The position numbers were made by a program, and so were the translations under genes. The notes beneath the pieces are model-generated. The model did no database searches and was not told where the DNA came from. It was given only the letters and a program-made list of their open reading frames with translations. Shown here piece by piece: positions 8,052-16,936 of a DNA stretch of 40,515 nt (its first letter is position 1; each line of letters opens with the position of its first letter). The stretch lies in the NCBI GenBank assembly GCA_024399495.1, contig JAKSNY010000007.1:1-40515 (forward strand), written 5' to 3'. This DNA comes from Paludibacteraceae bacterium. Lineage in GTDB: Bacteria; Bacteroidota; Bacteroidia; Bacteroidales; Paludibacteraceae.

Positions 8052-8625
8052 CTTTTAAAAAAGAAATGAATTTTTGCATAGCCAAAGCCCTATGGCTGAT
8101 TTTGTTTTTCTCAGATAATGGAAGTTGGGCAAAGGTTTTGTCGTATCCTTTAGGCATAAAGATAGGGTCATAGCCAAATCCTTGTATTCCGCACCTCTCT
8201 TGTATGATGGACCCTTCCGCAATCCCATCAAAATAGTGAACAGAACCGTTGTTGTCTATATATGCTATTACAGTACGGAAACGGGCGGTGCGGTTCTTTA
8301 CATTCTCCAAGTTTTTAAGCAGCAGATTTATATTGTCTTCAGAAGAGCAACTTTCACCTGCATATCTTGCAGTATAGACCCCTGGTGCTCCGTTCAGGGC
8401 ATCAACCTCAAGCCCAGTATCATCTGCAAAGCAAGATTTTCCTGTCTTGTCATACACATATTTTGCCTTTTGTAAGGCATTACCCTCAAGGGTGTCGGCA
8501 GTTTCAGGTATGTCTTCTGTTATGCCCACATCTTTAAGGCAGGAAAGTGCAAAACCTTTACCTAAAAAGTCCTGCACTTCTTCTGCCTTATGCTTGTTTC
8601 CGGTTGCAAAAACCAGTGTACGCAT
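8041..8625 (-). CDS. rdgB: XTP/dITP diphosphatase (HAM1/RdgB family)
   Basis: The protein has 194 residues from the chosen start. The N-terminal nucleotide-binding signature is LVFATGNKHKAEE. The metal/purine site is FADDTGLEVDALNGAPGVYTARYAG, and GFGYDPIF and SHRALAMQKF follow. It hydrolyses non-canonical purine triphosphates (ITP, dITP, XTP) to monophosphates, keeping them out of nucleic acids. An ATG eight codons upstream would extend it into the tpiA stop region; the ATG at 8625, 10 nt after the tpiA stop, gives the standard N-terminus. The gene lies between tpiA and porZ in one operon, with an 11-nt overlap to porZ. Confidence 0.95.
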   Translation of the reverse strand: MRTLVFATGNKHKAEEVQDFLGKGFALSCLKDVGITEDIPETADTLEGNALQKAKYVYDKTGKSCFADDTGLEVDALNGAPGVYTARYAGESCSSEDNINLLLKNLENVKNRTARFRTVIAYIDNNGSVHYFDGIAEGSIIQERCGIQGFGYDPIFMPKGYDKTFAQLPLSEKNKISHRALAMQKFISFLKDEK

Positions 8626-8635
8626 ATTATAGATA

Positions 8636-9391
8636 TTAGAATGCGTCAATAATTCCTTTGAAATCAGGAGCCTTTAGAGAGGCACCGCCGATAAGGCCAC
8701 CGTCAATGTCAGGCTTTGCAAAAAGTTCAGGAGCGTTAGAAGCCTTGCAGCTGCCGCCATAAAGTATAGATGTATCTTCTGCAACCTGCTTTCCGTACTT
8801 GTCTGCTATAAGGCTACGGATGTATGCGTGAATCTCCTCTGCTTGGTCAGAAGTAGCGGTCTTGCCTGTACCTATAGCCCAGATTGGCTCGTATGCTATA
8901 ATTATGTTTGCAAATTCTGCAGGTGCAAGGTGGAATACACTGCCTTCCAATTCTGCCTTTACCACTGCGTTCTGCTTGTTAGCCTCACGTTCTTCAAGGC
9001 TCTCTCCTATACAGAATATAACTTTTAGTCCGTTAGCAAGTGCTAAATCAACTTTTTCCTTTAGTATTTCAGGAGTCTCACCATAGTAGCCACGACGTTC
9101 AGAGTGACCAAGTATGCAGTATTCCGCACCTGTAGATTTAACCATAGCGGCAGAAACCTCACCTGTGTAAGCACCAGACTCCTTGTCTGCACAGTTCTCT
9201 GCTGATAATTTGATTACACTTCCTTTAATCACCTCTGCAACAGAAGCCAAGTGAATAAACGGAGTGCCTATTATAACTTCACAATTAGGTTTTTGACCTT
9301 TAAGAACCTCTTTTAACTCAGTAGCCAGTGCTACACCTTCCTGCAGGGTCTTGTTCATTTTCCAGTTGCCTGCTACAATGTTTTTTCTCAT
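8636..9391 (-). CDS. tpiA: Triosephosphate isomerase
   Basis: This 251-residue protein is a full-length TIM barrel interconverting dihydroxyacetone phosphate and glyceraldehyde 3-phosphate in glycolysis. The conserved elements are all present: GNWKMN (catalytic Lys), LGHSERR (catalytic His), [15 protein letters not shown] (catalytic Glu and flexible loop), and LYGGS plus GGLIGGASL phosphate-binding segments. It starts 12 nt after the DoxX-like gene, and rdgB follows 10 nt later, consistent with one operon. Confidence 0.98.
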   Translation of the reverse strand: MRKNIVAGNWKMNKTLQEGVALATELKEVLKGQKPNCEVIIGTPFIHLASVAEVIKGSVIKLSAENCADKESGAYTGEVSAAMVKSTGAEYCILGHSERRGYYGETPEILKEKVDLALANGLKVIFCIGESLEEREANKQNAVVKAELEGSVFHLAPAEFANIIIAYEPIWAIGTGKTATSDQAEEIHAYIRSLIADKYGKQVAEDTSILYGGSCKASNAPELFAKPDIDGGLIGGASLKAPDFKGIIDAF

Positions 9392-9403
9392 TTTTAGTTA
9401 ATT

Positions 9404-10525
9404 TTATTTTGTAATGTTGTTAAGTTCCTTATTTGACGGGAAATCGTTATAATGCCATTTCTTTATGACAGTGCCTTTATTTAGCAACACAAGTCCAGGA
9501 TTAGACCTTACAATGGTCTTCAGTGTTATTTCATCGGTCTGGGCTATAGTAAACTTAGTGTCATTTTTGCTTTCAAAGTCGGTTATTACATCGTGGAAAG
9601 AGGCTGTGAGGCAATACATCGGTATATCCCTGCTCTCAGCCCATTCATTTATTTCATTCAGTCTTTTGAAACTGTCAGTGTCTGTTATCTCCAATTTGGA
9701 GCAGATAACAAGTAGTGTATATCCTTCTCTTTCAAGCACTAAATCTGTAATGTCCTCACCGTCCACCTGTACGGAAAAATCATGGATAGGCGGCACATAT
9801 CCTTTTTCAACTAACTCTACGTTTTGCCTTACAAATGTCCATGTGGAGTCATCGGCAGGGTAGTTCTCAAGGGTGAACTCCTTTTCAACACCGTTTTTGC
9901 TATATATAAAAGTTGTGTTGTACTTGTCTGTAGGTGCATCATCGGGTATTACCATAAGTTCCGTAATATTGTTGCCTATCTTATAAGGACGGAAATCTAT
10001 TATAGGCAGATGACGATAACAGTATATTTGCAGTCCCAGGCAGAAAATTATGGGCAGAACCATAAAAATCCATTGCCCCATTTCTGCAAGTAGTGCTTTG
10101 TTAGCCTTTAGCGTCAGGAATAGCACTACAAGAACTATGTCTATTACTATGTTTTTGTAAAAAGTCTGCCAGTTGGTAAGCACTATGGCATCGCCAAAAC
10201 AGCCGCAGTCCGATACCGGATTTGCAATGGCAAGGTATAGGGTTAGCGGAGTCATCACTGCCATAAACAGCGCCGTAACTATGGCGGTGATTTTTAATCG
10301 CAGATTGCATACCATATTAAAGCCTATGGTAAACTCCACAATTATCATTATGAATGCTACAGGTAGTGCTAAGGCTTGCAGTTCCGACAGTCCGAATGCT
10401 TCTAAATAATCTCCTATCTTGTATGAGGTGCCAAGGGGGTCAACTGCCTTTACAAAACCTGAAAATAGGAACACAACTCCTATAAACAGTCTGCACAGTA
10501 TGTTTAACGCCCTCTTAATCTTCAT
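9404..10525 (-). CDS. DoxX/MauE-like membrane protein (BT_3928 family)
   Basis: This 373-residue protein has four predicted membrane helices in the first about 150 residues, with the DoxX-like segments RLFIGVVFLFSGFVKAVDPLGTSYKIGDYL and SDCGCFGDAI. The last carries a Cys pair (CGC), as in MauE-type proteins linked to disulfide chemistry. A further helix lies near 140-160, then a soluble C-terminal part (about 165-373) of beta/alpha character without a clear CxxC. Its start overlaps the DUF1599 stop by one base (TAATG), indicating translational coupling. The neighbourhood with DUF1599 and tpiA is conserved in Bacteroides. The function is unknown. Confidence 0.78.
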   Translation of the reverse strand: MKIKRALNILCRLFIGVVFLFSGFVKAVDPLGTSYKIGDYLEAFGLSELQALALPVAFIMIIVEFTIGFNMVCNLRLKITAIVTALFMAVMTPLTLYLAIANPVSDCGCFGDAIVLTNWQTFYKNIVIDIVLVVLFLTLKANKALLAEMGQWIFMVLPIIFCLGLQIYCYRHLPIIDFRPYKIGNNITELMVIPDDAPTDKYNTTFIYSKNGVEKEFTLENYPADDSTWTFVRQNVELVEKGYVPPIHDFSVQVDGEDITDLVLEREGYTLLVICSKLEITDTDSFKRLNEINEWAESRDIPMYCLTASFHDVITDFESKNDTKFTIAQTDEITLKTIVRSNPGLVLLNKGTVIKKWHYNDFPSNKELNNITK

Positions 10526-11073
10526 TATTCCGCTTCTCCTTCCGCTATCTTTATTAGTGCAAATACGGCATAGTTAAGCATATCAAAATAGTTTGCGTCT
10601 ATACCTTCAGATATAAGAGTCTTGCCCTTGTGGTCCTCTATCTCTTTAGTGCGGTTAATCTTCATAAGAATAAGGTCTGTGTATGAGCTGATTCTCATGC
10701 TACGCCAAGCCTCATCGTAGTCATGGTTTTTGGCAAACATAAGATTTTTTGCATCCGATACGTATTTGTCATACAATTTTACAATAGCATCGGGTTGCAT
10801 ATCTATGGTGTCAGAAGCGCCGTATGCAAGTTGTATAAGACCTATTACAGCGTAGTTCACTATGCCTATGAACTCAGGCTTAATGCCTTCGCCCACAAGA
10901 TTCTCTTTCTTGATTTCAAGACTGCGTATGCGTTTAGCCTTAATAAAAATTTGGTCTGTGACTGATTCAGTGCGCATTATACGCCACGCACCGCCGTAGT
11001 CATAGAGTTTTTTTGTAAAAATCTCCTTACAGCAGGCAATAGCCTCATCAAATTGTTTGTTAGTGTCTTTCAT
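10525..11073 (-). CDS. DUF1599 family protein, two-repeat
   Basis: The protein has 182 residues from the chosen start and contains two copies of one motif. Copy one reads LYDYGGAWRIMRTESVTDQIFIKAKRIRSLE and copy two reads NHDYDEAWRSMRISSYTDLILMKINRTKEIE; each is followed by a GI...F/YF...NYAV segment. This duplication is characteristic of DUF1599, whose function is not established. The upstream ATG at 11085 lies inside the predicted -7 box, so the ATG at 11073 is used. It is the first gene of the tpiA operon. Confidence 0.85.
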   Translation of the reverse strand: MKDTNKQFDEAIACCKEIFTKKLYDYGGAWRIMRTESVTDQIFIKAKRIRSLEIKKENLVGEGIKPEFIGIVNYAVIGLIQLAYGASDTIDMQPDAIVKLYDKYVSDAKNLMFAKNHDYDEAWRSMRISSYTDLILMKINRTKEIEDHKGKTLISEGIDANYFDMLNYAVFALIKIAEGEAE

Positions 11074-11082
11074 AATGGGTTG

Positions 11083-11114
11083 CAAAGATACAAAATCTAT
11101 TTTGCTTTTGCAAG
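11083..11114 (-). promoter_or_regulatory. Promoter of the DUF1599-tpiA-porZ operon, inside the end of the amylase gene
   Basis: The -7 TATCTTTG (11083-11090) is a perfect match; the -33 is CTTG (11111-11114) at 20 nt. The -33 and spacer lie in the last codons of the upstream GH13 gene. The -7 box ends 9 nt before the ATG at 11073, so the transcript would be almost leaderless. Confidence 0.68.
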
Positions 11115-13496
11115 CGTAAGCACCTCAACTCCATTTGCAGGTACGTTTACACTCAATACATTTTTATCTAAAGAGAATTCACATCCTAAGTTAGTTTTGT
11201 ACTCCTTGTTTTCCAATATCTTAGGCAACAGAATCTGAATATTCTTACTCTCCTTGCCTTTATTGAAAACCGCTATGGCAATATCTCCAAAGTAATTTCT
11301 GGCGTATGCCCAAGTGGTGTCATCAAGACGTAACTCTATAAAGTCACCGTACATAAGAGGCATACTGCTTCTTCTAAGTTTGGCAATGGTGGAAACAGAT
11401 TTAAGAACCTGCTTCTCATACTTGTTAAGGCTATCGTCAAACCTCATCATACGGCGGCAGTCGGGGTCATTTGCACCTGCCATACCTATCTCATCGCCGT
11501 AGAATATTACGGGAACACCAGGAATGGTGAGGTTAAATGCGTTAAGTTGAACCAACTTGTTATATGCAGTGGTGTCTGTAACACTAATATCACGTAGCCA
11601 GCCAGCCGCTTTTGTGTCTTCGTCATAACGCACATCACCCGATGCAAAGCATATAAAGCGAGCCCTGTCGTGATTTCCTGATATGTAGCCCATAAGATTG
11701 TGGCTTCCATACACTTTAAGGCTCATGTTAAGAGTATTGCTTATTCTACGCAGACTTTGTCCCTCTACTGCAAATACGTTGGAGGCATCGTCAGATACGT
11801 TAAAGTCAAATTGACCGTTAAGCATACCTGAATTTACATAACTGCTGATAAGTTTAGGACTTCCGTAAGACTCTCCTATTTGGTAAATCTCCTTATGCTC
11901 AGGTATTTCCACCTCTTTTTTTAGTTTATAGGTGAGTGTTCTCCAAAAATGCTCTTGAACATGCTTGCAGGCATCGTGACGGAAGCCGTCAAGGTCAAAT
12001 TTGGTTATCCAAGCCACAGCGGAGTCTGTCATGGTCTGTACTATCTCCTCTCTTGAGTAGTCAAGAGTAGGCAAGAACTCATCAAACCATGTGGTAAGAC
12101 GGTGGTCATTCCAGCGCTCAAGATTTTTAGTGCCGTCCGGCAGTATGAGAGGGGTGCAGATGGTAGGGTCATTCTTAAACATAGGGTGTTCCTTATGAAC
12201 ATGGTTAGCCACGTAGTCCATAATAACGTTAAGCCCGTGTTTGTGAGCGTTATTCACCATTTCAAGCATCTCATCATCTGTTCCAAAACGGAAATCAATC
12301 TTGCTTGATGATATAGGCCAATATCCATGATAGCCTGAGAATTTGGTCTTAACAGGATATTCCATTCCGGAATACGGCTCCAGCGGATTCTGCACGATAG
12401 GTGAAATCCAAATTGTGCCTACACCCAAAGAGTCAAAATATCCCGATTCTATCTTATCTGATACGCCCTTTAAATCACCGCCAAAATAATCCACTTTAGG
12501 GTTTACATCGGGGCGGTTCATAGGGTGGTTGTTATCCTTGTTGCCATCAGAGAAGCGGTCAATCATAAGGGAGTAAAGCACTTGGCTGTGCTTGTCAAAA
12601 CGGTCTATCATTTTAGCGTCAGAAACCACCTTGCCAAATTCAAGCGGAACCAGAACGTCATTTGAAATGCCGTACTTATTGGCGGCAATAATCCTTATAT
12701 ATGAGCGTTTTACACTATTGGCCTCGTCTGGAATGTGTATCTCTATATTGTCATCAAACTGCTTTACAAAGCGTGTAGGCAGTTTGTAGTTCTGCCAGTA
12801 AGCGTAAACCTGCTCCACATCATTGTAGGTGTCAAGAGTAAATGTTTTTTTATCAAAACTCCCCGATGTAAGCACCGGTGCCTTGTCTTGAGTGCCTTGT
12901 ATATGCAGTATAGAGTTAAACTTGCCCGAATTGTTATCCACCATTTCAGGGTTGGTTTCATCGTGATTCCAATCGCCGTCACGGACTAACTGATAAAGGT
13001 ATGTTCCCGGACTTATGCGGAACGTAACCTCATAGATGCCGTCGCTGTTAAGTGTAAGGTCAGGGTGAAATGATGGTACCCAATCATTCATCTGTCCCGC
13101 AAGCTGAACCCTGTTCCAACGCTTGCCGTGCGGATTATAGCGGAATGTGTACTCACCTTCATCTGTGCGTTTGCACAGAATGCTGTAAGGCACCCCCTTA
13201 ACCCAAATGGCAATGTTCTGTAACTGATGTGCCTTGCCTAAATAAACGTTTATTTGGCTCTTATCTTCGCTCAGATGTGCAATAATCATCTTGTTATCAC
13301 ACGATATAGAGTCTATTTGGTTTGTGTCAAGCACATAATCTTTAGTCAAAATCACATTTGGACCAGGCTCCAATGTTACAAACGAGTTGAGCCCCATATC
13401 CTCTGTGTTGTCTGCTGGAAGCCCCAATTCATACTGTGTGCAGCCTGACAGAAAGGTTGCTAAAACTAAAAAAATCGCTAACTTAAATATTTTCAT
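11097..13496 (-). CDS. GH13 alpha-amylase family surface lipoprotein (SusG-like role)
   Basis: The protein has 799 residues from the chosen start. A lipoprotein signal ends at LSGC (Cys19). Residues about 119-200 resemble the CBM48/glycogen-binding Ig fold (LAGQMNDWVP...DGIYEVTF..GTYLYQLVRDG), followed by a second beta domain to about 290. The GH13 barrel has region I DYVANH (about 427), region II GFRHDACKH with the nucleophile Asp (about 508), region III GES with the acid Glu (about 542) and region IV GNHD (about 610). A C-terminal beta domain ends the protein. It should cut alpha-1,4-glucans at the cell surface or outer membrane. The upstream ATG at 13568 only adds residues translated from intergenic heptamer repeats and would hide the signal peptide. 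It is the last gene of the lacI-susA-MFS run. Confidence 0.9.
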   Translation of the reverse strand: MKIFKLAIFLVLATFLSGCTQYELGLPADNTEDMGLNSFVTLEPGPNVILTKDYVLDTNQIDSISCDNKMIIAHLSEDKSQINVYLGKAHQLQNIAIWVKGVPYSILCKRTDEGEYTFRYNPHGKRWNRVQLAGQMNDWVPSFHPDLTLNSDGIYEVTFRISPGTYLYQLVRDGDWNHDETNPEMVDNNSGKFNSILHIQGTQDKAPVLTSGSFDKKTFTLDTYNDVEQVYAYWQNYKLPTRFVKQFDDNIEIHIPDEANSVKRSYIRIIAANKYGISNDVLVPLEFGKVVSDAKMIDRFDKHSQVLYSLMIDRFSDGNKDNNHPMNRPDVNPKVDYFGGDLKGVSDKIESGYFDSLGVGTIWISPIVQNPLEPYSGMEYPVKTKFSGYHGYWPISSSKIDFRFGTDDEMLEMVNNAHKHGLNVIMDYVANHVHKEHPMFKNDPTICTPLILPDGTKNLERWNDHRLTTWFDEFLPTLDYSREEIVQTMTDSAVAWITKFDLDGFRHDACKHVQEHFWRTLTYKLKKEVEIPEHKEIYQIGESYGSPKLISSYVNSGMLNGQFDFNVSDDASNVFAVEGQSLRRISNTLNMSLKVYGSHNLMGYISGNHDRARFICFASGDVRYDEDTKAAGWLRDISVTDTTAYNKLVQLNAFNLTIPGVPVIFYGDEIGMAGANDPDCRRMMRFDDSLNKYEKQVLKSVSTIAKLRRSSMPLMYGDFIELRLDDTTWAYARNYFGDIAIAVFNKGKESKNIQILLPKILENKEYKTNLGCEFSLDKNVLSVNVPANGVEVLTLAKAK

Positions 13497-13510
13497 GATA
13501 TTATTATTTA

Positions 13511-13573
13511 GTTGACAGTTGACAGTTGACAGTTGACAGTGATTAATAGTCCACTGTCCATTGTCCACTGTCC
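13511..13573. repeat. GTTGACA x4 and ACTGTCC x3 heptamer blocks
   Basis: Four perfect GTTGACA units occupy 13511-13538. After a 14-nt interruption come ACTGTCC, ATTGTCC, ACTGTCC (13553-13573). The blocks are partly inverted to each other: GACAGTG (13535-13541) and CACTGTC (13552-13558) could form a 7-bp hairpin with a 10-nt loop. They fill the spacer between the MFS gene and the amylase lipoprotein. Confidence 0.9.
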
Positions 13574-13584
13574 ACTTATTATAA

Positions 13585-14913
13585 TTACTCCTTAATTAAT
13601 ATAACACTTATTGCTCCCAATATCAGCAGCACTCCTGCCACTGCAAGCATGGCAAGTTGAGTGCCAACAACACTGAGGATAAGACCACCGCAAATAGCGG
13701 CAACTATCTGCGGCAGGCATATTGTACAATTAAAAAGTCCAAGGTAATAACCCATATTGTCACCTTTCAGTGAGTTTGTAAGGATAGTGAACGGAATGGC
13801 AAGCATGGCAGCCCATGTTGCACCTACCAATGCGTAGCTTACGAACAATATGTATTTATTTGTTACAAACAATATGGAGATAAACCCTATTGCTCCAATA
13901 ATCAGGCTTATGGCGTAAGCCCACTTGTTACCTAACTTGTTCTCTATGGCAGGTAGCAGGGCAGCCCAAATAAGCGAGCCAATAGCCTGAACGGCAAATA
14001 CCACGCCAACCCAGTTTCCTGCATCTTGAAATGCAATGTCTTTGGTCTCAAAGCCACTCCAGCCAAAACAACTTGAGGCGATGGCACCGTTTGAGTATGT
14101 CCACATATACATAAATGCAGCCCAGCAGAAAAACTGAACCAAACCTACAGTCCAAAAAGTGGAAGGGGCGTTCTTTAGCAGACTGAAGAAATTTGCTTCC
14201 CTCTTTTTTTCTGTACTCTCTGCATTATCGGTAATTCCATGGAACTCTTTGTATTCTTGAGGATTAAGTTCTTTAACTGTTACAAATGTATAAATTACGC
14301 ATAAAATCAGTATAGCGGCACCAATATAGAAACTCCACTTAACAGAATCAGGGATTACACCCTCAGGGGCTGTGTTTGCTATGCCTATCCAGGTAAAGAA
14401 TATAGGGAATAGATAACCTACAAGAGAACCTGCATTGCATAAGAATGACTGAATGGAATAAGCCAATCCTTTCTGCTCATTGCTAACCATATCGCCAACC
14501 ATCATCTTAAACGGCTGCATGGCTATGTTTATTGATGTGTCAAGAAACATAAGAGAGAACAGTCCGAACCACATGGCGGCATTGAGTCCAAGAAACAGAC
14601 CTTGTGCAAATGTGAAATTACCTGCATTAGGGAGCAGTGCCATAACCGCTACTGCGATTATCGCACCTACAAGCAGGTATGGCTTACGTCTGCCTATGGA
14701 GCACCATGTCTTGTCTGAATATTTGCCTACTAAAGGTTGAACTAACATACCCATAAGTGGGGGTAGTATCCAAAAGAAACTGAGAGTGTGAGGGTCTGCC
14801 CCAAGGGTGGCAAAAATCCTGCTTATATTGGCACTTTGCAGTGCGTATGCAATCTGCACTCCAAAAAATCCGAAACTTATATTAAATAGTTTTAAAAAAG
14901 ATTGGTTTTTCAT
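13585..14913 (-). CDS. MFS sugar transporter (SLC45/GPH-like, probable maltose/maltodextrin)
   Basis: This 442-residue protein has about 12 hydrophobic membrane segments. The early part, SFGFFGVQIAYALQSANISRIF and PLVGKYSDKTWCSIGRRKPYLLVGA, carries the MFS loop 2-3 signature (D/G-x-x-x-D-R/K-x-G-R-R) in the form shared with sucrose/maltose-type SLC45 relatives. It sits in the inner membrane. Its position between two GH13 enzymes makes uptake of maltose or maltodextrins the best guess. It takes the role that SusB/inner-membrane transport functions fill in other sus loci. The substrate is inferred from context only. Confidence 0.85.
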   Translation of the reverse strand: MKNQSFLKLFNISFGFFGVQIAYALQSANISRIFATLGADPHTLSFFWILPPLMGMLVQPLVGKYSDKTWCSIGRRKPYLLVGAIIAVAVMALLPNAGNFTFAQGLFLGLNAAMWFGLFSLMFLDTSINIAMQPFKMMVGDMVSNEQKGLAYSIQSFLCNAGSLVGYLFPIFFTWIGIANTAPEGVIPDSVKWSFYIGAAILILCVIYTFVTVKELNPQEYKEFHGITDNAESTEKKREANFFSLLKNAPSTFWTVGLVQFFCWAAFMYMWTYSNGAIASSCFGWSGFETKDIAFQDAGNWVGVVFAVQAIGSLIWAALLPAIENKLGNKWAYAISLIIGAIGFISILFVTNKYILFVSYALVGATWAAMLAIPFTILTNSLKGDNMGYYLGLFNCTICLPQIVAAICGGLILSVVGTQLAMLAVAGVLLILGAISVILIKE

Positions 14914-14943
14914 AATATTTTTTTATTCGTTTCACTCATAAAA

Positions 14944-15008
14944 AAGGGTCAAGGTTAAAGGGTCAGGGGTTAAGATTAAAGATACTTGTCCCTTGATACT
15001 TGTCCCCT
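14944..15008. repeat. Heptamer-periodic spacer between susA-like and MFS genes
   Basis: Units AAGGGTC, AAGGTTA, AAGGGTC and an 8-nt AGGGGTTA run from 14944 to 14972. Then a 14-nt unit, GATACTTGTCCCTT, is repeated with one change (14981-14994 and 14995-15008). The period is again 7 or a multiple of 7. Confidence 0.8.
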
Positions 15009-15012
15009 GTCC

Positions 15013-16869
15013 CTAAAAATTGATTTCATCAATTTTTATCACGTACGCTGTTTTGGCTGGGATGGAAAGTTTGGTGGTAAAGTCTATCTTTTTACCTGTA
15101 ACAACCTCTGTTCCTGATTCAGAACCTTCAAATAACTCCTTGTATCTGTCAAAACTTATAAGTTGGTCATTTACACTATTGTTAAATACCATAATAACCC
15201 TGCTCTTGTCATCGTAACGTGAGAATACATAGATTCCGTCGTATGGTATGAATTGGGTCATCTTGCCTGTTTGTAGGGCAGTGCAGCCCTTGCGGAAGTT
15301 AAGTAACTTACGCATATAGTTGAATATCTCATTTTCTTCTGCCGTTCTGCCTTTTGCTGTAAAGGCATTGCGGTCATCATCTTTCCAACCGCCTGGAAAA
15401 TCAAAACGGTAGCCTTCATAGTTGCCCGGTATGCCGTCAAGCATTATCTCATCACCGGAATAAATCTGTGGAAATCCACGTGTGGTAAGTAGCATTGCGA
15501 TGCCCATCTTATACTTATTCACGTCACGGTTAACAGCACCTGACATGCGGTCAATATCGTGGTTATCAATGAAATTCATAATATTGTTTACATTGGGGTA
15601 TGCAAAATCCTGTGCATAGTGGGCATAGAATTTAGCCATACCGTGGTCCCAATCGTCACGCTCATTGAACGCCTCCTGCAGTTTGTCTTTAAGAACAAAA
15701 TCCATAACACTTGGCAGGTTGGAGTCAAAACCGTCCTTGTTATTGTTGCCCGATTGGTAATAGGCTATCTCAAGCGGAGATTTAACCCAGCATTCACCCA
15801 CGATGTTTATGTTAGGATATTCACTACGGAATGTCTTCATAAATTCACTTGCCACCTTAATATTATTATAAGGGTATGTGTCAACCCTTATTCCGTCTGC
15901 ACCGCCATACTCAAGCCACCAAATATAAACTTGGCTTAGGTATTTGAATAGTAGCGGATTCTCTAAATTAAGGTCAGGCATATTGTATGAGAACCAACCT
16001 TTTTCCAGAATCTCACGGTCAAGTTTGGCTGCATGAGGGTCTGTCCATGCGGTCATTCTATAGTTGGAACCGGTGTAGTTAGGCCAGGTGTGATACCAGT
16101 CTTTTGCAGGCAGGTCTTTTGTCCAATAACTTGCAGTGCCGCAATGGTTTGGAACTACATCAAGAATAAGTTTAAGTCCCAATGCGTGACAGCTGTCGGC
16201 AAGAGCCTTGTATAACTCATTTGTACCCAAACGTGGGTCCACCTTAAAGTAATCGCCCGTAGCGTAGTGGTGGTAAGAGTACTGACTGTCATTATTATCA
16301 AAGAAAGGTGTAATCCAAAGTGCAGTGCACCCCAAATCCTTAATGTAAGGCAAATGGTCTATAACACCCTGAATATCACCTCCGTGGCGTTTGCCTAAAT
16401 CAGAGCGGTCAACACCTTGTATGTAACCATTTATGCTGTCGTTACTGTAATCGCCGTTAGCAAAACGGTCCGGCATAAGCAGATATACCGCATCTTCAGG
16501 ACCAAAACTAACCCTCTGACGGCTTTCCTGCTTGCGTGCATTTAATGTATAAGCCCATTTTGCAATCTTCTTTTTGCCGTTTTTGAACACTATATTAAAT
16601 GTACCAGGCTTGGTGGAGGGGTCAATGTTTAGGAATACGAACAGATAATTTGGATTGTCTGTGATTTCTGTTTTGGTAATGGTTACACCTGGGTGGTTTA
16701 TCTCTACAGATGCATTCTGAATGTCTGTTCCATAGCATAACAATTGCAGTTCAGGATTCTCCATCCCAACCCACCAACTTATAGGCTCCACCTTGCTCAC
16801 ACTCTGCTTAGCGGCAAATGCCGCTACACTTGCGGTCATCAGTAATAATAAGGTAAATGTTTTTTTCAT
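15013..16869 (-). CDS. susA: Periplasmic GH13 neopullulanase/alpha-amylase (SusA-like)
   Basis: This 618-residue protein matches SusA in length and plan. A cleavable signal peptide (about 1-20, ending AFA) lacks a lipobox, so it is periplasmic. An N-terminal Ig-like domain (about 23-112) precedes the barrel. Catalytic regions are I DVVPNH (237-242), II GIRVDTYPY with nucleophile Asp330, III GEC with acid Glu359 and IV FIDNHD ending at Asp438. A C-terminal beta domain covers about 540-618. SusA-type enzymes degrade oligosaccharides imported by SusCD to maltose and glucose, with some pullulan activity. It follows lacI by 67 nt of repeat-rich spacer without a good promoter, so cotranscription with lacI is likely. 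Confidence 0.93.
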   Translation of the reverse strand: MKKTFTLLLLMTASVAAFAAKQSVSKVEPISWWVGMENPELQLLCYGTDIQNASVEINHPGVTITKTEITDNPNYLFVFLNIDPSTKPGTFNIVFKNGKKKIAKWAYTLNARKQESRQRVSFGPEDAVYLLMPDRFANGDYSNDSINGYIQGVDRSDLGKRHGGDIQGVIDHLPYIKDLGCTALWITPFFDNNDSQYSYHHYATGDYFKVDPRLGTNELYKALADSCHALGLKLILDVVPNHCGTASYWTKDLPAKDWYHTWPNYTGSNYRMTAWTDPHAAKLDREILEKGWFSYNMPDLNLENPLLFKYLSQVYIWWLEYGGADGIRVDTYPYNNIKVASEFMKTFRSEYPNINIVGECWVKSPLEIAYYQSGNNNKDGFDSNLPSVMDFVLKDKLQEAFNERDDWDHGMAKFYAHYAQDFAYPNVNNIMNFIDNHDIDRMSGAVNRDVNKYKMGIAMLLTTRGFPQIYSGDEIMLDGIPGNYEGYRFDFPGGWKDDDRNAFTAKGRTAEENEIFNYMRKLLNFRKGCTALQTGKMTQFIPYDGIYVFSRYDDKSRVIMVFNNSVNDQLISFDRYKELFEGSESGTEVVTGKKIDFTTKLSIPAKTAYVIKIDEINF

Positions 16870-16891
16870 ATATAATTGTTTATTCGGTTAA

Positions 16892-16934
16892 TTGTCCCTT
16901 GACCCTCATACATCATACATCATACATCATACAT
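16892..16934. repeat. TTGTCCC/TTGACCC and CATACAT x4 heptamers
   Basis: TTGTCCC (16892-16898) and TTGACCC (16899-16905) are followed by four perfect CATACAT units (16907-16934). The block ends two bases before the lacI stop codon on the minus strand. The CATACAT unit is shared with 632-660, about 16 kb away. Confidence 0.9.
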
Positions 16935-16936
16935 CC

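Noticed and set aside
13497-13568. N-terminal extension of the GH13 lipoprotein (MDNGQWTINHCQLS...)
   Set aside because: It is translated from the GTTGACA/ACTGTCC heptamer repeats and would mask a normal lipoprotein signal that starts at 13496.
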